This document shows positions 1-6,919 of a stretch of DNA of 31,448 nucleotides, piece after piece. Numbering within the stretch: position 1 is the first letter of the stretch; every line of letters begins with the position of its first letter. Source of the stretch: a virus. The position numbers and the translations under genes were made by a program. The stretch spans positions 1 to 31,448 of the IMG/VR virus record IMGVR_UViG_3300008113_004141. One strand, 5' to 3'. Under the pieces are notes generated by a model, which made no database searches, was not told where the DNA came from, and was given only the letters and a program-made list of their open reading frames with translations.

Positions 1-306
1 AAGCCAGGTAAATTACCGCCACCCACAATTGGATATGACTTTGAGTATGAGTATGCTAGCACAAGTCTGCATATGAAAGAAAATGCTCCGCTCGGTGATG
101 TAAGCAATGTATTAATTGTTGACGATGTAAGCGCCACAGGGGGTACAGCATTAGCTATTGTTGAGTTGCTTAAAAAGTTTAACGTACATCCAATCGAAGT
201 ATGTTATGCATCAGTTATTGATCTAGAATTTCTAGGCGGCTCAGTTAAACTAACAGAACAAGGCGTTAAAACATTTAGCGCCATTACATATAACAAGGAT
301 GAATAA
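1..306 (+). CDS. apt: Adenine phosphoribosyltransferase, C-terminal part (5' truncated by window)
   Basis: The reading frame is open from base 1, so the gene begins outside the window. The first residues read KPGKLPPPTIGYDFEYEY, matching the A-R-K-P-G-K-L-P loop and following tyrosines of adenine phosphoribosyltransferases. VLIVDDVSATGGTA is the PRPP-binding motif of type I phosphoribosyltransferases. Known role: adenine + PRPP to AMP + pyrophosphate, in cytoplasmic purine salvage. The ATG at 73 is internal, because family-specific residues lie before it. The TAA stop overlaps the ATG of the SAM synthetase gene by one base (TAATG), suggesting translational coupling. Pairing with metK suggests recycling of adenine from methylthioadenosine or S-adenosylhomocysteine breakdown (inference). 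The APRT call rests on the KPGKLP motif; the PRTase fold is certain. Confidence 0.85.
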   Translation, partial: KPGKLPPPTIGYDFEYEYASTSLHMKENAPLGDVSNVLIVDDVSATGGTALAIVELLKKFNVHPIEVCYASVIDLEFLGGSVKLTEQGVKTFSAITYNKDE

Positions 307-1409
307 TGGGTTATTTTTTTACAAGTGAAAGCGTAAGTGAAGGACATGCTGACAAGGTTGCTGATTTAATCAGTGATGCTGTTGCTACATACATTCTGGA
401 TAAGAATCCAGCTCACCGCGCCGCAGTAGAAACACTAGTCACCACTAACATGGTAACACTGGCTGGTGAGTATAAGAGCACCAAAGAAATTGACAAGAGT
501 GTGATTGCAGACATTGTGCGTAACACAGTTAAGGATATTGGGTACGAGCAAGAAGGCTTCCACTGGCAGCATCTAAAAATCTACAACGAACTGCATCCAC
601 AAAGTGCAGACATCGCACTAGGCACAGATGACTTTGGAGCAGGCGACCAGGGTCTTATGTTTGGCTATGCTTGTCGTGAAACACCTAACTATATGCCGTT
701 GGCTATCTATCTAAGTCATCGCATTGTTGAAATGCTCACCCGCCATCGAAAGAACGGCACAGATTGGTTAGGACCAGATGCAAAGTCGCAGGTAACAATT
801 GAATACAATGACGATGCAGAGCCTGTACGCATTGCAAAGATTGTGTGCAGTACGCAACATGCAGATTGGATCAGCATCGACGAAGTTCGTGCTAGCGTAA
901 AGAGCTTTATACTATCTATGCCTGAAATGGAGTTAATTGATAATGACACTGAGTTTTACATTAATCCTACTGGCCGTTTTGTTATTGGGGGGCCTGACGG
1001 TGATGCAGGTCTCACAGGACGAAAAATTATCGTCGATACTTACGGCGGCTATAGTCCTCATGGCGGTGGTGCTTTTAGTGGAAAGGACCCTACCAAAGTA
1101 GATCGTAGTGCCGCTTATATGATGCGCTACATTGCTAAGAACATTGTAGCAAGTGGACATGCAGATTGGGCTACGTGCCAGATTAGCTATGCAATCGGTG
1201 TCAAAGAACCAATGAGTTTTTATATCGAGAGCAATGGCGACAGTCGCGCACTAACTGATTGGGTCATTAAAAATGTTGGCCTAACCCCCAAAGAAATCAT
1301 TGACAGATTCGGCCTTTTCAGTGTACAATTAACAGATACTACAAACTATGGACACTTTGGTAAAGACCATTTGCCGTGGGAACAGGTAGATTTAGATATT
1401 ACACTATGA
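306..1409 (+). CDS. metK: S-adenosylmethionine synthetase
   Basis: Makes S-adenosylmethionine from methionine and ATP. The 367 aa product is near full length (bacterial enzymes about 380-400). Visible signatures: FTSESVSEGHADK at residues 5-17 (usual form GHPDK; Ala15 replaces Pro, but His14, Asp16 and Lys17 are kept), GAGDQGLMFGYA at 111-122, GGPDGDAGLTGRKI from 228, and GGGAFSGKDPTKVDRSAAY at 253-271, carrying the phosphate and metal ligands. The frame is uninterrupted. It starts inside the APRT stop and ends in an ATGA overlap with gp62, so it sits in the replication operon. An auxiliary metabolic gene: it would raise SAM supply for methyltransferases or polyamine synthesis. No methyltransferase is visible in this window. 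Confidence 0.95.
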   Translation: MGYFFTSESVSEGHADKVADLISDAVATYILDKNPAHRAAVETLVTTNMVTLAGEYKSTKEIDKSVIADIVRNTVKDIGYEQEGFHWQHLKIYNELHPQSADIALGTDDFGAGDQGLMFGYACRETPNYMPLAIYLSHRIVEMLTRHRKNGTDWLGPDAKSQVTIEYNDDAEPVRIAKIVCSTQHADWISIDEVRASVKSFILSMPEMELIDNDTEFYINPTGRFVIGGPDGDAGLTGRKIIVDTYGGYSPHGGGAFSGKDPTKVDRSAAYMMRYIAKNIVASGHADWATCQISYAIGVKEPMSFYIESNGDSRALTDWVIKNVGLTPKEIIDRFGLFSVQLTDTTNYGHFGKDHLPWEQVDLDITL

Positions 1410-1879
1410 CAACCAAAAAAGAACCTGCTATTGCTCTAAAGGATATTATGGCAGCTCTGGACAAAAAGGACAGAGGCTTTTATAATCGCTTGACTGATGA
1501 ACAGAAGAAAGCATTTGTACCATGGATGATGATGCGTTATGCTAGTAGCGCACAAGGGCGTAATGCTGCTCATTATTTGTTTATGATTAATGAACTTGTT
1601 AACAAAAACTTCAGTGACGTTAGCAAGCATCCTGAACTACAATGGTTACTAATGACAGCAGCAGGTTCTGGTAAAGTAGAATTCCATCCTTACATTAAAC
1701 CACCCAATAGTAAAAAGAAGAAGGACAAAGTCCGAGATTTTGTTAGTAGCATATATCCGCATTTTAAGAGTTCGGAAGTAGACATGCTGCTAACTATCAA
1801 TACCAAAGAAGAATTAGCTAAACTGGCGGAAGCACACGGATACGATGACAAGTCAATTAAAGACATCTTTGGAAAGTGA
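1406..1879 (+). CDS. 62: DNA polymerase clamp-loader small subunit, gp62-like
   Basis: A 157 aa protein starting at ATG 1406, which overlaps the metK stop as ATGA; an in-frame ATG at 1376 lies inside metK and is less likely. The N-terminus (LKDIMAALDKKDRGFY) and the central stretch NELVNKNFSDVSKHPELQWL followed by LMTAAGSGK resemble the T4 gp62 region with a conserved SD...YLMAA...GK pattern. In T4, one gp62 with four gp44 ATPases loads the sliding clamp gp45 onto primer ends. The length is somewhat below T4 gp62 (187 aa). gp44 and gp45 are not in the window. Placement next to other replication genes supports the call, though overall similarity is modest. Confidence 0.65.
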   Translation: MTTKKEPAIALKDIMAALDKKDRGFYNRLTDEQKKAFVPWMMMRYASSAQGRNAAHYLFMINELVNKNFSDVSKHPELQWLLMTAAGSGKVEFHPYIKPPNSKKKKDKVRDFVSSIYPHFKSSEVDMLLTINTKEELAKLAEAHGYDDKSIKDIFGK

Positions 1880-2549
1880 CACTGCCTGCAAGTGGTGTGA
1901 AAAAGAGTTTCGCAACGAGCGTACTCTAAGCGCCCACATGTGTCCAAAGAAACGCCGCTGGGCCGACAGAGAAATGACGCATGTTCGTTTAGGCTATCGT
2001 GTGTTCCAACTGTTTTACGAGCTTAACACCACAGCAGCAAAAACTAAGAGTATGGAAGATTTTATCCGTAGTCAGTACTATGAGGGCTTTGTTAAGTTTG
2101 GACGTAGTTGTGTACGCAATGAATATCTAGCACCAGAGCGTTTTGCAGAGTGGCTAATTAAGAACGGGAAGAAGTTAACAGACTGGAGCAAGGACTCGCT
2201 ATACAATGAGTTCTTGCTAGAGTATGTTAAGAAGGAAACTGGACTTCGCGCACTGGAGCGTAGTATACTTTATCTTGCAGAATGGGCCGAAGATAATAGT
2301 TGCGACTGGCAGGAATATTTTAAAGTTGTTAGTACACCGCGAGCTGTGCATGACATCAGGAGTGCTAAGATTAGTCCTTGGTTATTATATTTGAGCGATA
2401 CAGGCGATCAGTTGCTTACTCGCTTTAGCAGTGAACAAGTAAAGATGATTGACGATATCATCAACGCTAAGTTTTGGATGAAAGTATTTGCTAACAACGC
2501 AGAAGAAGTTGATGCGGTTAGAACAGCATGTGAGGCAGCAGGAATATGA
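1845..2549 (+). CDS. C2H2 zinc-finger protein of unknown function
   Basis: A 234 aa protein with one classical C2H2-type finger near its N-terminus: CKWCEKEF (Cys15, Cys18), then ERTLSAHMC (His31, Cys33), followed by the basic patch PKKRRW. The rest is mostly helical and charged with no motif I know. The ATG start overlaps gp62 by 35 bases; a TTG at 1869 would also keep the finger and shorten the overlap to 11 bases. The next ATG would cut through the finger, so the true start is one of these two. A zinc finger plus basic patch suggests DNA or RNA binding, and its place between gp62 and later replication genes fits a replication or transcription accessory. Function is inference only. It ends in an ATGA overlap. 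Confidence 0.8.
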   Translation: MTSQLKTSLESDTACKWCEKEFRNERTLSAHMCPKKRRWADREMTHVRLGYRVFQLFYELNTTAAKTKSMEDFIRSQYYEGFVKFGRSCVRNEYLAPERFAEWLIKNGKKLTDWSKDSLYNEFLLEYVKKETGLRALERSILYLAEWAEDNSCDWQEYFKVVSTPRAVHDIRSAKISPWLLYLSDTGDQLLTRFSSEQVKMIDDIINAKFWMKVFANNAEEVDAVRTACEAAGI

Positions 2550-2677
2550 CCCCAGATAATTATTTGTTTTTATTTATACTGGGTGTACTAGTAATAACAG
2601 CATACGTGCTATTTACTAATAAGACTACACCGGAAGAGCGTGATGCTATGCTTAACGATAAGGATATGTGGCCATGA
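2546..2677 (+). CDS. Small single-pass membrane protein
   Basis: A 43 aa frame linked to both neighbours by 4-base ATGA overlaps, the main reason to accept it. After MTPDN there is one strongly hydrophobic segment, about residues 6-23 (YLFLFILGVLVITAYVLF), then a charged tail with KTTPEERDAM. This is the layout of a short membrane peptide with a charged soluble tail. No family is recognised. It could be a lysis accessory or a modifier of the host envelope, but nothing in the sequence decides this. Confidence 0.6.
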   Translation: MTPDNYLFLFILGVLVITAYVLFTNKTTPEERDAMLNDKDMWP

Positions 2678-2826
2678 GCTTTGTAAATTGGTTAGTATAT
2701 AATAAGAACAATTATATTGTTGCAGACGTTGAGACTGAACAAGAAGCTTTAGAAGTTGTAGAAGGTCTTACAGAAGATCCATGGTGGAAAGATGACGGTC
2801 CCTTTAGAATCGAGATGATGCTATGA
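2674..2826 (+). CDS. Small hypothetical acidic protein
   Basis: A 50 aa frame (MSFVNWLVYNKNNYIVADVE at the N-terminus) joined upstream and downstream by ATGA overlaps, so it sits in a chain of translationally coupled small genes. It is rich in acidic and aromatic residues (EDPWWKDDGPF near the C-terminus) and has no membrane segment. No known family is recognised. Confidence 0.55.
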   Translation: MSFVNWLVYNKNNYIVADVETEQEALEVVEGLTEDPWWKDDGPFRIEMML

Positions 2827-3056
2827 ACCTAGAACTAGAAGCTTATGAAGGCGAGTTAGAAAAACTACGTCGAGTACACACTATGGTAAGACATCTTTCA
2901 GCTGAAAAGCTGGATGGTGTATTCTTTATCTGCGGCGAAGCTGGTAAAAAAGATGATATGGGCTTACCAGAAAAGATTATGGTATGCCCTGCGTATGGCT
3001 TAGATGGATTTGCTATGTACACTAAAACATCAGGCTATTCAGCACCGGAGTATTAA
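2823..3056 (+). CDS. Conserved-looking hypothetical protein, 77 aa
   Basis: A 77 aa protein beginning with a charged helical region (about residues 1-30, Glu/Leu/Arg rich), then a hydrophobic core FFICGEAGKKDDMGLPEKIM and the segment VCPAYGLDGFAMYTK. I recall similar small proteins in marine T4-like phages but know no function. The start overlaps the upstream stop (ATGA), and the next gene begins two bases after the TAA. Two cysteines are present but form no clear metal site. Confidence 0.65.
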   Translation: MNLELEAYEGELEKLRRVHTMVRHLSAEKLDGVFFICGEAGKKDDMGLPEKIMVCPAYGLDGFAMYTKTSGYSAPEY

Positions 3057-3057
3057 G

Positions 3058-3309
3058 ATGGCAAAAGAACAGCCACAACATTATGATAGAATTGGTCGGC
3101 AAGTTGATGTAGGCGACATCATTGCTGTAGCAGACTTCAACGGACTTATGCTGGCTAGGGTTGTTAAGCTAAACAGTAAGATGATCAAAGTTCAACGGTA
3201 TCCTAACGCCTATCGCGACGGTAAAGGTCGCAACAAATATGCACATGACGCTATTAAACTAGATCGAGCTGATGTGGCGATTCACATACTGCAAGGAGGC
3301 GAGCAATGA
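3058..3309 (+). CDS. Small hypothetical basic protein with a beta-barrel-like core
   Basis: An 83 aa protein. ATG 3058 is chosen because it directly follows the preceding TAA; an in-frame ATG at 3004 would overlap the upstream gene by 50 bases. The middle (VDVGDIIAVADFNGLMLARV, then VKLNSKMIKVQRY) alternates hydrophobic strands with turns, like small SH3 or KOW-type barrels that bind nucleic acid. The C-terminus is basic, then ends ILQGGEQ. The gene ends in an ATGA overlap with the next one. The barrel fold is a guess from the strand pattern; function unknown. Confidence 0.6.
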   Translation: MAKEQPQHYDRIGRQVDVGDIIAVADFNGLMLARVVKLNSKMIKVQRYPNAYRDGKGRNKYAHDAIKLDRADVAIHILQGGEQ

Positions 3310-3503
3310 CCAGAGAACAAATTATTTTCAACATGTGCATGACTTTTCGTCATGACTACGGACTCACTATTAGTGAGGACGACAAGATGTACACTTTAAA
3401 TAGTGGTGTCACAGAAACAGAGCGCAAATATATCTGGCAGCAAATGGCACAGATATTTGACAATGACATTGCGCCATATATGGATTTTAAAGATGCGATA
3501 TAG
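3306..3503 (+). CDS. Small hypothetical protein, 65 aa
   Basis: A short frame (MTREQIIFNMCMTFRHDYGL...) whose ATG overlaps the preceding TGA by four bases and whose 3' end overlaps the next gene by 11 bases. It appears soluble, mixed charge, mainly helical. An upstream AAGGAGG (3294-3300) is a strong Shine-Dalgarno at suitable spacing, supporting translation. No family is recognised. Confidence 0.6.
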   Translation: MTREQIIFNMCMTFRHDYGLTISEDDKMYTLNSGVTETERKYIWQQMAQIFDNDIAPYMDFKDAI

Positions 3504-3780
3504 AAAGAAGCCAGTAGTAATTGACGCAGTGCAGTTTGTGTGTACCGGCGAGGGCATTAGACGCTTACAAGAATTTTGTGGTGAGGCCCTTGGCCAAATT
3601 GTTATACCCCCTGATGCCAAGGGAGAAGCAGAAATTGTTACACTAGAAGATGGTGAACATTTAACTGTAAAGCATATTGCCTCTGAAGGCGATTGGATTA
3701 TTAAAGGTGTACAAGGAGAGTTTTATCCTTGTAAGCCAGATATTTTTGAACAAACCTACGAGGAAGTAAATGAAAAGTGA
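3493..3780 (+). CDS. Conserved phage protein with MxYRKKPVVIDA start and GDWIIKGV...GEFYPCKP motif
   Basis: A 95 aa protein. ATG 3493 is chosen because the N-terminus MRYRKKPVVIDAVQF is the recognisable start of a small protein family widespread in phages and prophages; the upstream in-frame ATG at 3403 would add an unrelated extension overlapping the neighbour. The C-terminal half carries the other family hallmark, GDWIIKGVQGEFYPCKPDIF. No function is established to my knowledge; it is a soluble single-domain protein. Overlaps: 11 bases with the gene before and 11 with thyX after. Confidence 0.8.
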   Translation: MRYRKKPVVIDAVQFVCTGEGIRRLQEFCGEALGQIVIPPDAKGEAEIVTLEDGEHLTVKHIASEGDWIIKGVQGEFYPCKPDIFEQTYEEVNEK

Positions 3781-4441
3781 AGTAAATTTAATTGGCGTAA
3801 CCAAACCTAGTGCTATCACCGGTTGTTTCACACCGGGCGACCTAGTTGCATACACTGCACGAGTTAGCAATCCGGCTAATCAGAGCAATACACAAACAGC
3901 CCCCAAACTGCTAAAGTATCTAATCCGCGAAAAGCATTGGAGTCCGTTTGAGATGGTGCATATGACACTGGAAATTAAAACCACACGTGATATTGCACGA
4001 CAGATTCTGCGGCACCGTAGCTTTTCCTTTCAAGAATTCAGTCAGCGTTATGCTGTAGCAGAGAATGTTGGTCACACTCGAGAAGCAAGATTGCAGGATA
4101 CTAAGAATCGTCAGAACAGCGTGGAAGTGGATAACCCTGCACTGCAAGAGGATTGGCAGATGCAACAAGCAAAGGTTCGAAACGCTGCTATGGGTGCATA
4201 CCAGTGGGCGTTGGATCAAGGTATTGCTAAGGAACAGGCTCGTGCCGTACTGCCAGAGGGTCTCACACAAAGCACATTATATATGGCAGGTAGTTTGCGT
4301 AGTTGGATTCACTACATTGACCTACGTGCATCAAATGGCACACAAAAAGAACACATGATTATTGCAGAGCAGTGCAAGAAGATTGTGTTAGAGCATTTTC
4401 CAATGCTAGAGGAATATTGGTCAGATCATGAAAGTACTTGA
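3770..4441 (+). CDS. thyX: Flavin-dependent thymidylate synthase ThyX
   Basis: Converts dUMP to dTMP using methylene-tetrahydrofolate, FAD and NADPH. The 223 aa length is typical. The ThyX signature RHR-(x)7-S is RHRSFSFQEFS at residues 81-91, followed by QRY. An upstream HWSPFE block (57-62) and a C-terminal LRSWIHYIDLR block match the FAD and substrate regions. The start overlaps the previous gene by 11 bases and the end overlaps the next gene by 14, placing it in the early metabolic operon. With the nrdA start at the right edge, it indicates phage-encoded dNTP synthesis. The call is secure. Confidence 0.95.
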   Translation: MKSEVNLIGVTKPSAITGCFTPGDLVAYTARVSNPANQSNTQTAPKLLKYLIREKHWSPFEMVHMTLEIKTTRDIARQILRHRSFSFQEFSQRYAVAENVGHTREARLQDTKNRQNSVEVDNPALQEDWQMQQAKVRNAAMGAYQWALDQGIAKEQARAVLPEGLTQSTLYMAGSLRSWIHYIDLRASNGTQKEHMIIAEQCKKIVLEHFPMLEEYWSDHEST

Positions 4442-5084
4442 TTACTTTGGTCCTAAAGTAGCAAAATCTAAATTATCTGAGTCAGATACACAGCAATTAT
4501 TTGATATTTGTCAAAAATCCAGTGACAGGTACAATCATAAACTGCTGGGTTTAATTGATGAAGAAATGGGTATTACTGAGTTATTGCGTAACAGTCCGTT
4601 ATACAAAATAATTTTAGATGAGGTTACTGCATATTTAACGGAAATCGATGCAGGTCTTTGGAAAAAAGTTATTGACAGTGATCCTAAGTTTGATTTATTA
4701 GAGATGCAAGATGCTTGGTATAACAAGCAAGTGCATATGGAATACAATCCACCGCATGATCATAGGCACTCAGCTGATCTAGTATGTGTTATTTTTCCTA
4801 AAGTTTATATCGACGATTCTGCAAATTATTACACTAATTACGAACATGTACGGCAAGAAGGGCAATTAACATTTCTATATGGCGAACATACAAAAAATGA
4901 TTTTGGAAAAAAACAAATAACAGTGAAGCCAGAGGAAGGTGACATGTTTATTTTTCCTGCAACGCTTGGACATTATACTGCGCCAGTTTTAGGTGACAGT
5001 GTGAGATATAGCGTTAGCTGTAATTTTACATTTAGTAACCTCGCTCAACGACTTTTAAGGAAAATTAATTCTAATGAAGATTGA
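4428..5084 (+). CDS. 2-oxoglutarate/Fe(II)-dependent oxygenase, putative
   Basis: A 218 aa protein whose C-terminal half looks like a small 2OG-Fe(II) oxygenase jelly roll of the phage type (PF13759-like). The candidate iron site is in NPPHDHRHSAD (His110, His112, His114) with distal His182 in FPATLGHYTAPV and Arg193 in the RYSVSCNFTF strand for 2-oxoglutarate. EEGDMFIFPATLGHY is the typical turn before the distal histidine. Such enzymes hydroxylate proteins, nucleobases or small molecules; the substrate is unknown. The N-terminal 100 residues are helical without motifs. It overlaps thyX upstream and the DnaE-like gene downstream by 11 bases. Confidence 0.75.
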   Translation: MKVLDYFGPKVAKSKLSESDTQQLFDICQKSSDRYNHKLLGLIDEEMGITELLRNSPLYKIILDEVTAYLTEIDAGLWKKVIDSDPKFDLLEMQDAWYNKQVHMEYNPPHDHRHSADLVCVIFPKVYIDDSANYYTNYEHVRQEGQLTFLYGEHTKNDFGKKQITVKPEEGDMFIFPATLGHYTAPVLGDSVRYSVSCNFTFSNLAQRLLRKINSNED

Positions 5085-5646
5085 TTTTGACGTAGATATT
5101 GACATGGCTAATCGTGAGGACTTCTTGCGGTTAGTTAATCATATACCTGCTAGTATTAAAAACAATGACGGCACATATTCGAAGCACAATACCGGTGTGT
5201 ATTTCCAAACTATACCAACCTTTCCTTTAGACGGCTACAGCAGCATTGACTATGATACTGCTGAAGAAGAAGGATGGTTCAAAGTAGATATACTCAATAA
5301 CGGAATCTATAAAGATGTTAAGGACGAAGCTCACTTGAATCAACTAATGAGTATTGAGCCAATATGGGATTTACTCAAACATGAAGAGTTTGTAAACCAA
5401 TTGTTTCATGTTGGTAATTATGCTAAAATCCTAGCACATTATAAGCCTACTAGTATAGAACAGCTTGCTATGATTCTAGCAATAATCCGCCCAGGCAAGA
5501 AGCACTTAGTTGGTAAAACTTGGGACGAGATTGCGGAAACTGTGTGGGATAAACCCGCTGAAGGCTATTACTTTAAGCACAGTCATGCAGTTGCGTATGC
5601 AGTTGCAATTGTAGTGCAGATGAACTTAATTAGCGAACTAGTCTAG
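5074..5646 (+). CDS. Minimal DnaE-like protein (DNA polymerase III alpha palm relative)
   Basis: A 190 aa protein that reads as a compressed bacterial DNA polymerase III alpha subunit. IDFDVDIDMANRE (residues 3-15) matches the PDFDVDF catalytic motif of DnaE, keeping both metal-binding aspartates (Asp6, Asp8). KHNTGVYF and FPLDGY match the following KHAAGVV...PL region. EEGWFKVDILNNGIY (65-79) matches GLVKFDFLGLKTL, with Asp72 in the place of the third catalytic aspartate. IEQLAMILAIIRPG and FKHSHAVAYAVAIVVQM match the later RPG and SHAAAYA blocks. The PHP, finger, tau- and clamp-binding regions of the usual roughly 1100 aa protein are absent. It may be a regulatory decoy, primer-related enzyme or degenerate relic. 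It converges with the minus-strand gene, sharing CTAG. Confidence 0.7.
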   Translation: MKIDFDVDIDMANREDFLRLVNHIPASIKNNDGTYSKHNTGVYFQTIPTFPLDGYSSIDYDTAEEEGWFKVDILNNGIYKDVKDEAHLNQLMSIEPIWDLLKHEEFVNQLFHVGNYAKILAHYKPTSIEQLAMILAIIRPGKKHLVGKTWDEIAETVWDKPAEGYYFKHSHAVAYAVAIVVQMNLISELV

Positions 5647-6044
5647 TCGGGCTTTCTAATTAATTGAATACTGCGTCGTTTGATGCGTTTCTTCAACAAG
5701 TTTTGCAAGCTAGTTATTGGCCCAAACAGAATATCTACATCTTTTGTAACAAAAGTTCTAATACAGCTACGAAACGGCTTCATTTCGTGATGCAAGAATA
5801 CATCTATGGGCAGCATACGATTACTTTCCCACCACCACATATCACCTAGATTTAGAAATTCGCGTTTCTGTTCAGTTGTAGGAATAAGTTCAACATCGTA
5901 AAAAGTTACTATGTTGTTATCGTGATTAACCACAATCCCAACATAGTCTTTTTCTATATAATGTAATCCGGTGAGAAATTCTAATTCTGAATAGTCATGT
6001 TCTTGCATGTTGTGATATTTATTAATTACCTGTGTAAATTGCAC
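5643..6044 (-). CDS. Conserved-looking hypothetical protein on the opposite strand
   Basis: A 133 aa frame and the only convincing minus-strand gene. It fills the 5647-6078 gap left by plus-strand genes. It begins at GTG (complement of 6042-6044), or possibly at an internal ATG (complement of 6006-6008, MQEHDYSELEF), preceded on that strand by AATAAATA, a late-promoter-like word. Features: hydrophobic strands VGIVVNHDNNIVTFYDVELI, the tryptophan cluster LGDMWWWESNRMLPIDVFL, and a basic C-terminus KKRIKRRSIQLIRK. From memory similar proteins occur in marine T4-like phages, without function. Its TAG stop shares the palindrome CTAG with the convergent DnaE-like gene, so the two transcripts must run into each other. 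Confidence 0.65.
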   Translation of the reverse strand: MQFTQVINKYHNMQEHDYSELEFLTGLHYIEKDYVGIVVNHDNNIVTFYDVELIPTTEQKREFLNLGDMWWWESNRMLPIDVFLHHEMKPFRSCIRTFVTKDVDILFGPITSLQNLLKKRIKRRSIQLIRKPD

Positions 6045-6065
6045 TCTTATTGGACATACTACTCT

Positions 6066-6073
6066 GATAAATA
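6066..6073 (+). promoter_or_regulatory. Late-type promoter GATAAATA, leaderless arrangement
   Basis: GATAAATA closely matches the T4 late -10 element TATAAATA. Only five bases separate it from the ATG at 6079, and there is no Shine-Dalgarno, so the transcript would start at or next to the ATG. The following bases are repeated before the gene at 24106. Confidence 0.6.
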
Positions 6074-6084
6074 GTAGTATGAAC
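6068..6084 (+). repeat. 17-bp repeat, copy 1 (promoter end + start codon)
   Basis: TAAATAGTAGTATGAAC, identical to 24095-24111. It spans the 3' half of the late promoter, the spacer and the first codons (ATG AAC) of an otherwise unrelated gene. Confidence 0.8.
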
Positions 6085-6882
6085 AGTGACTTTAAACTAT
6101 ACCTTTATGATACTACTATCGACTTAGTAGTATCATCTAATAGTATTTATGTGGATAACAAACCTATGAACAACAGAAATCTGAGCGCACACAAAGGCGT
6201 AAGTAACGAAATCTATTTTAATATTAGAAATAGAGATAGAAAACTGCAAAATGTGTTTTCCGACACACTACGGGCTTACATAATCGACCCGGGATCTAAA
6301 AAGAGATTGCTAACTAAAGTGCTAGAACACACGTCTGATGTGGGTATTGTTAAACTAGTATTAGTAGAAGGCGACCTAACTAATCTAGATGCAGGATTAT
6401 ACCAAGTACATATTACTCGGTCAACCCAAGAAGATACAGATCTACCTGTATATGTTGACCAGAACAACAATGTAAAATTTGATATTAAAATAACAGATCA
6501 GACTAGTGTTGAGCCAGTGGCTACTCAAGAAGAAGCAGTGTTTAGTCAACTAGCCAATACAGCATTAGGGGACAGTTCGAATGTGTTTGTAAGCAGCGCA
6601 CTGTACGGAAACCTAGATCATAACTTTGTTAATGCACAGCATAGCATAGCATTATACACTACTTCGTACACAGGGAACATTACTATACAAGGCAGTTGCT
6701 TACAAGGTGTTCCTGATACTGACGATGTAAGTAAGGATTGGTTTAACATTACAACTCTTGCTCTAAGTAACAGCAGCGTAATTACCCACAGAACGTTCAG
6801 TGTGAACGCTAACTGGATCCGAGTAATACATACTCCAGACAATAGTTCGGGTACGATAGATAAAGTATTGCTTCGAAATTAA
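6079..6882 (+). CDS. Probable virion structural protein (baseplate or fibre type)
   Basis: A 267 aa, beta-rich protein low in cysteine. The N-terminal 140 residues (ISNEI-like strands around VSNEIYFNIRNRDRK, then FSDTLRAYIIDP and LDAGLYQVHIT) resemble the Ig-like or BppU-like N-terminal domains of phage baseplate and fibre proteins. The C-terminal part ends in NANWIRVIHTPDNSSGTIDK, a beta-sandwich-like tail. It is preceded by a late-type promoter 5 bases before the ATG, which fits expression with virion genes. It stands alone between the minus-strand gene and the primase promoter. The structural assignment is inference from composition and regulation; no family is certain. Confidence 0.6.
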   Translation: MNSDFKLYLYDTTIDLVVSSNSIYVDNKPMNNRNLSAHKGVSNEIYFNIRNRDRKLQNVFSDTLRAYIIDPGSKKRLLTKVLEHTSDVGIVKLVLVEGDLTNLDAGLYQVHITRSTQEDTDLPVYVDQNNNVKFDIKITDQTSVEPVATQEEAVFSQLANTALGDSSNVFVSSALYGNLDHNFVNAQHSIALYTTSYTGNITIQGSCLQGVPDTDDVSKDWFNITTLALSNSSVITHRTFSVNANWIRVIHTPDNSSGTIDKVLLRN

Positions 6883-6885
6883 CAC

Positions 6886-6913
6886 TTGACTTTTTGTTAG
6901 AAACCTGTATAAT
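6886..6913 (+). promoter_or_regulatory. Sigma70-type promoter for primase (leaderless)
   Basis: TTGACT (6886-6891), a 16-base spacer, then consensus TATAAT (6908-6913). The ATG of the primase gene starts at 6920, six bases after the -10, about where transcription should begin. No Shine-Dalgarno lies between, suggesting a leaderless early or middle mRNA for primase, SGNH protein and helicase. Confidence 0.8.
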
Positions 6914-6919
6914 ACTATT

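Noticed and set aside
73-306. Independent 77 aa gene starting at ATG 73
   Set aside because: The frame is open to base 1 and the residues before ATG 73 are APRT-specific (KPGKLP), so this is the end of a longer gene.
3920-4270. Minus-strand open frame of 116 codons
   Set aside because: Entirely antisense to the conserved ThyX core; its translation is Leu/Cys/His-rich and unlike a real protein.
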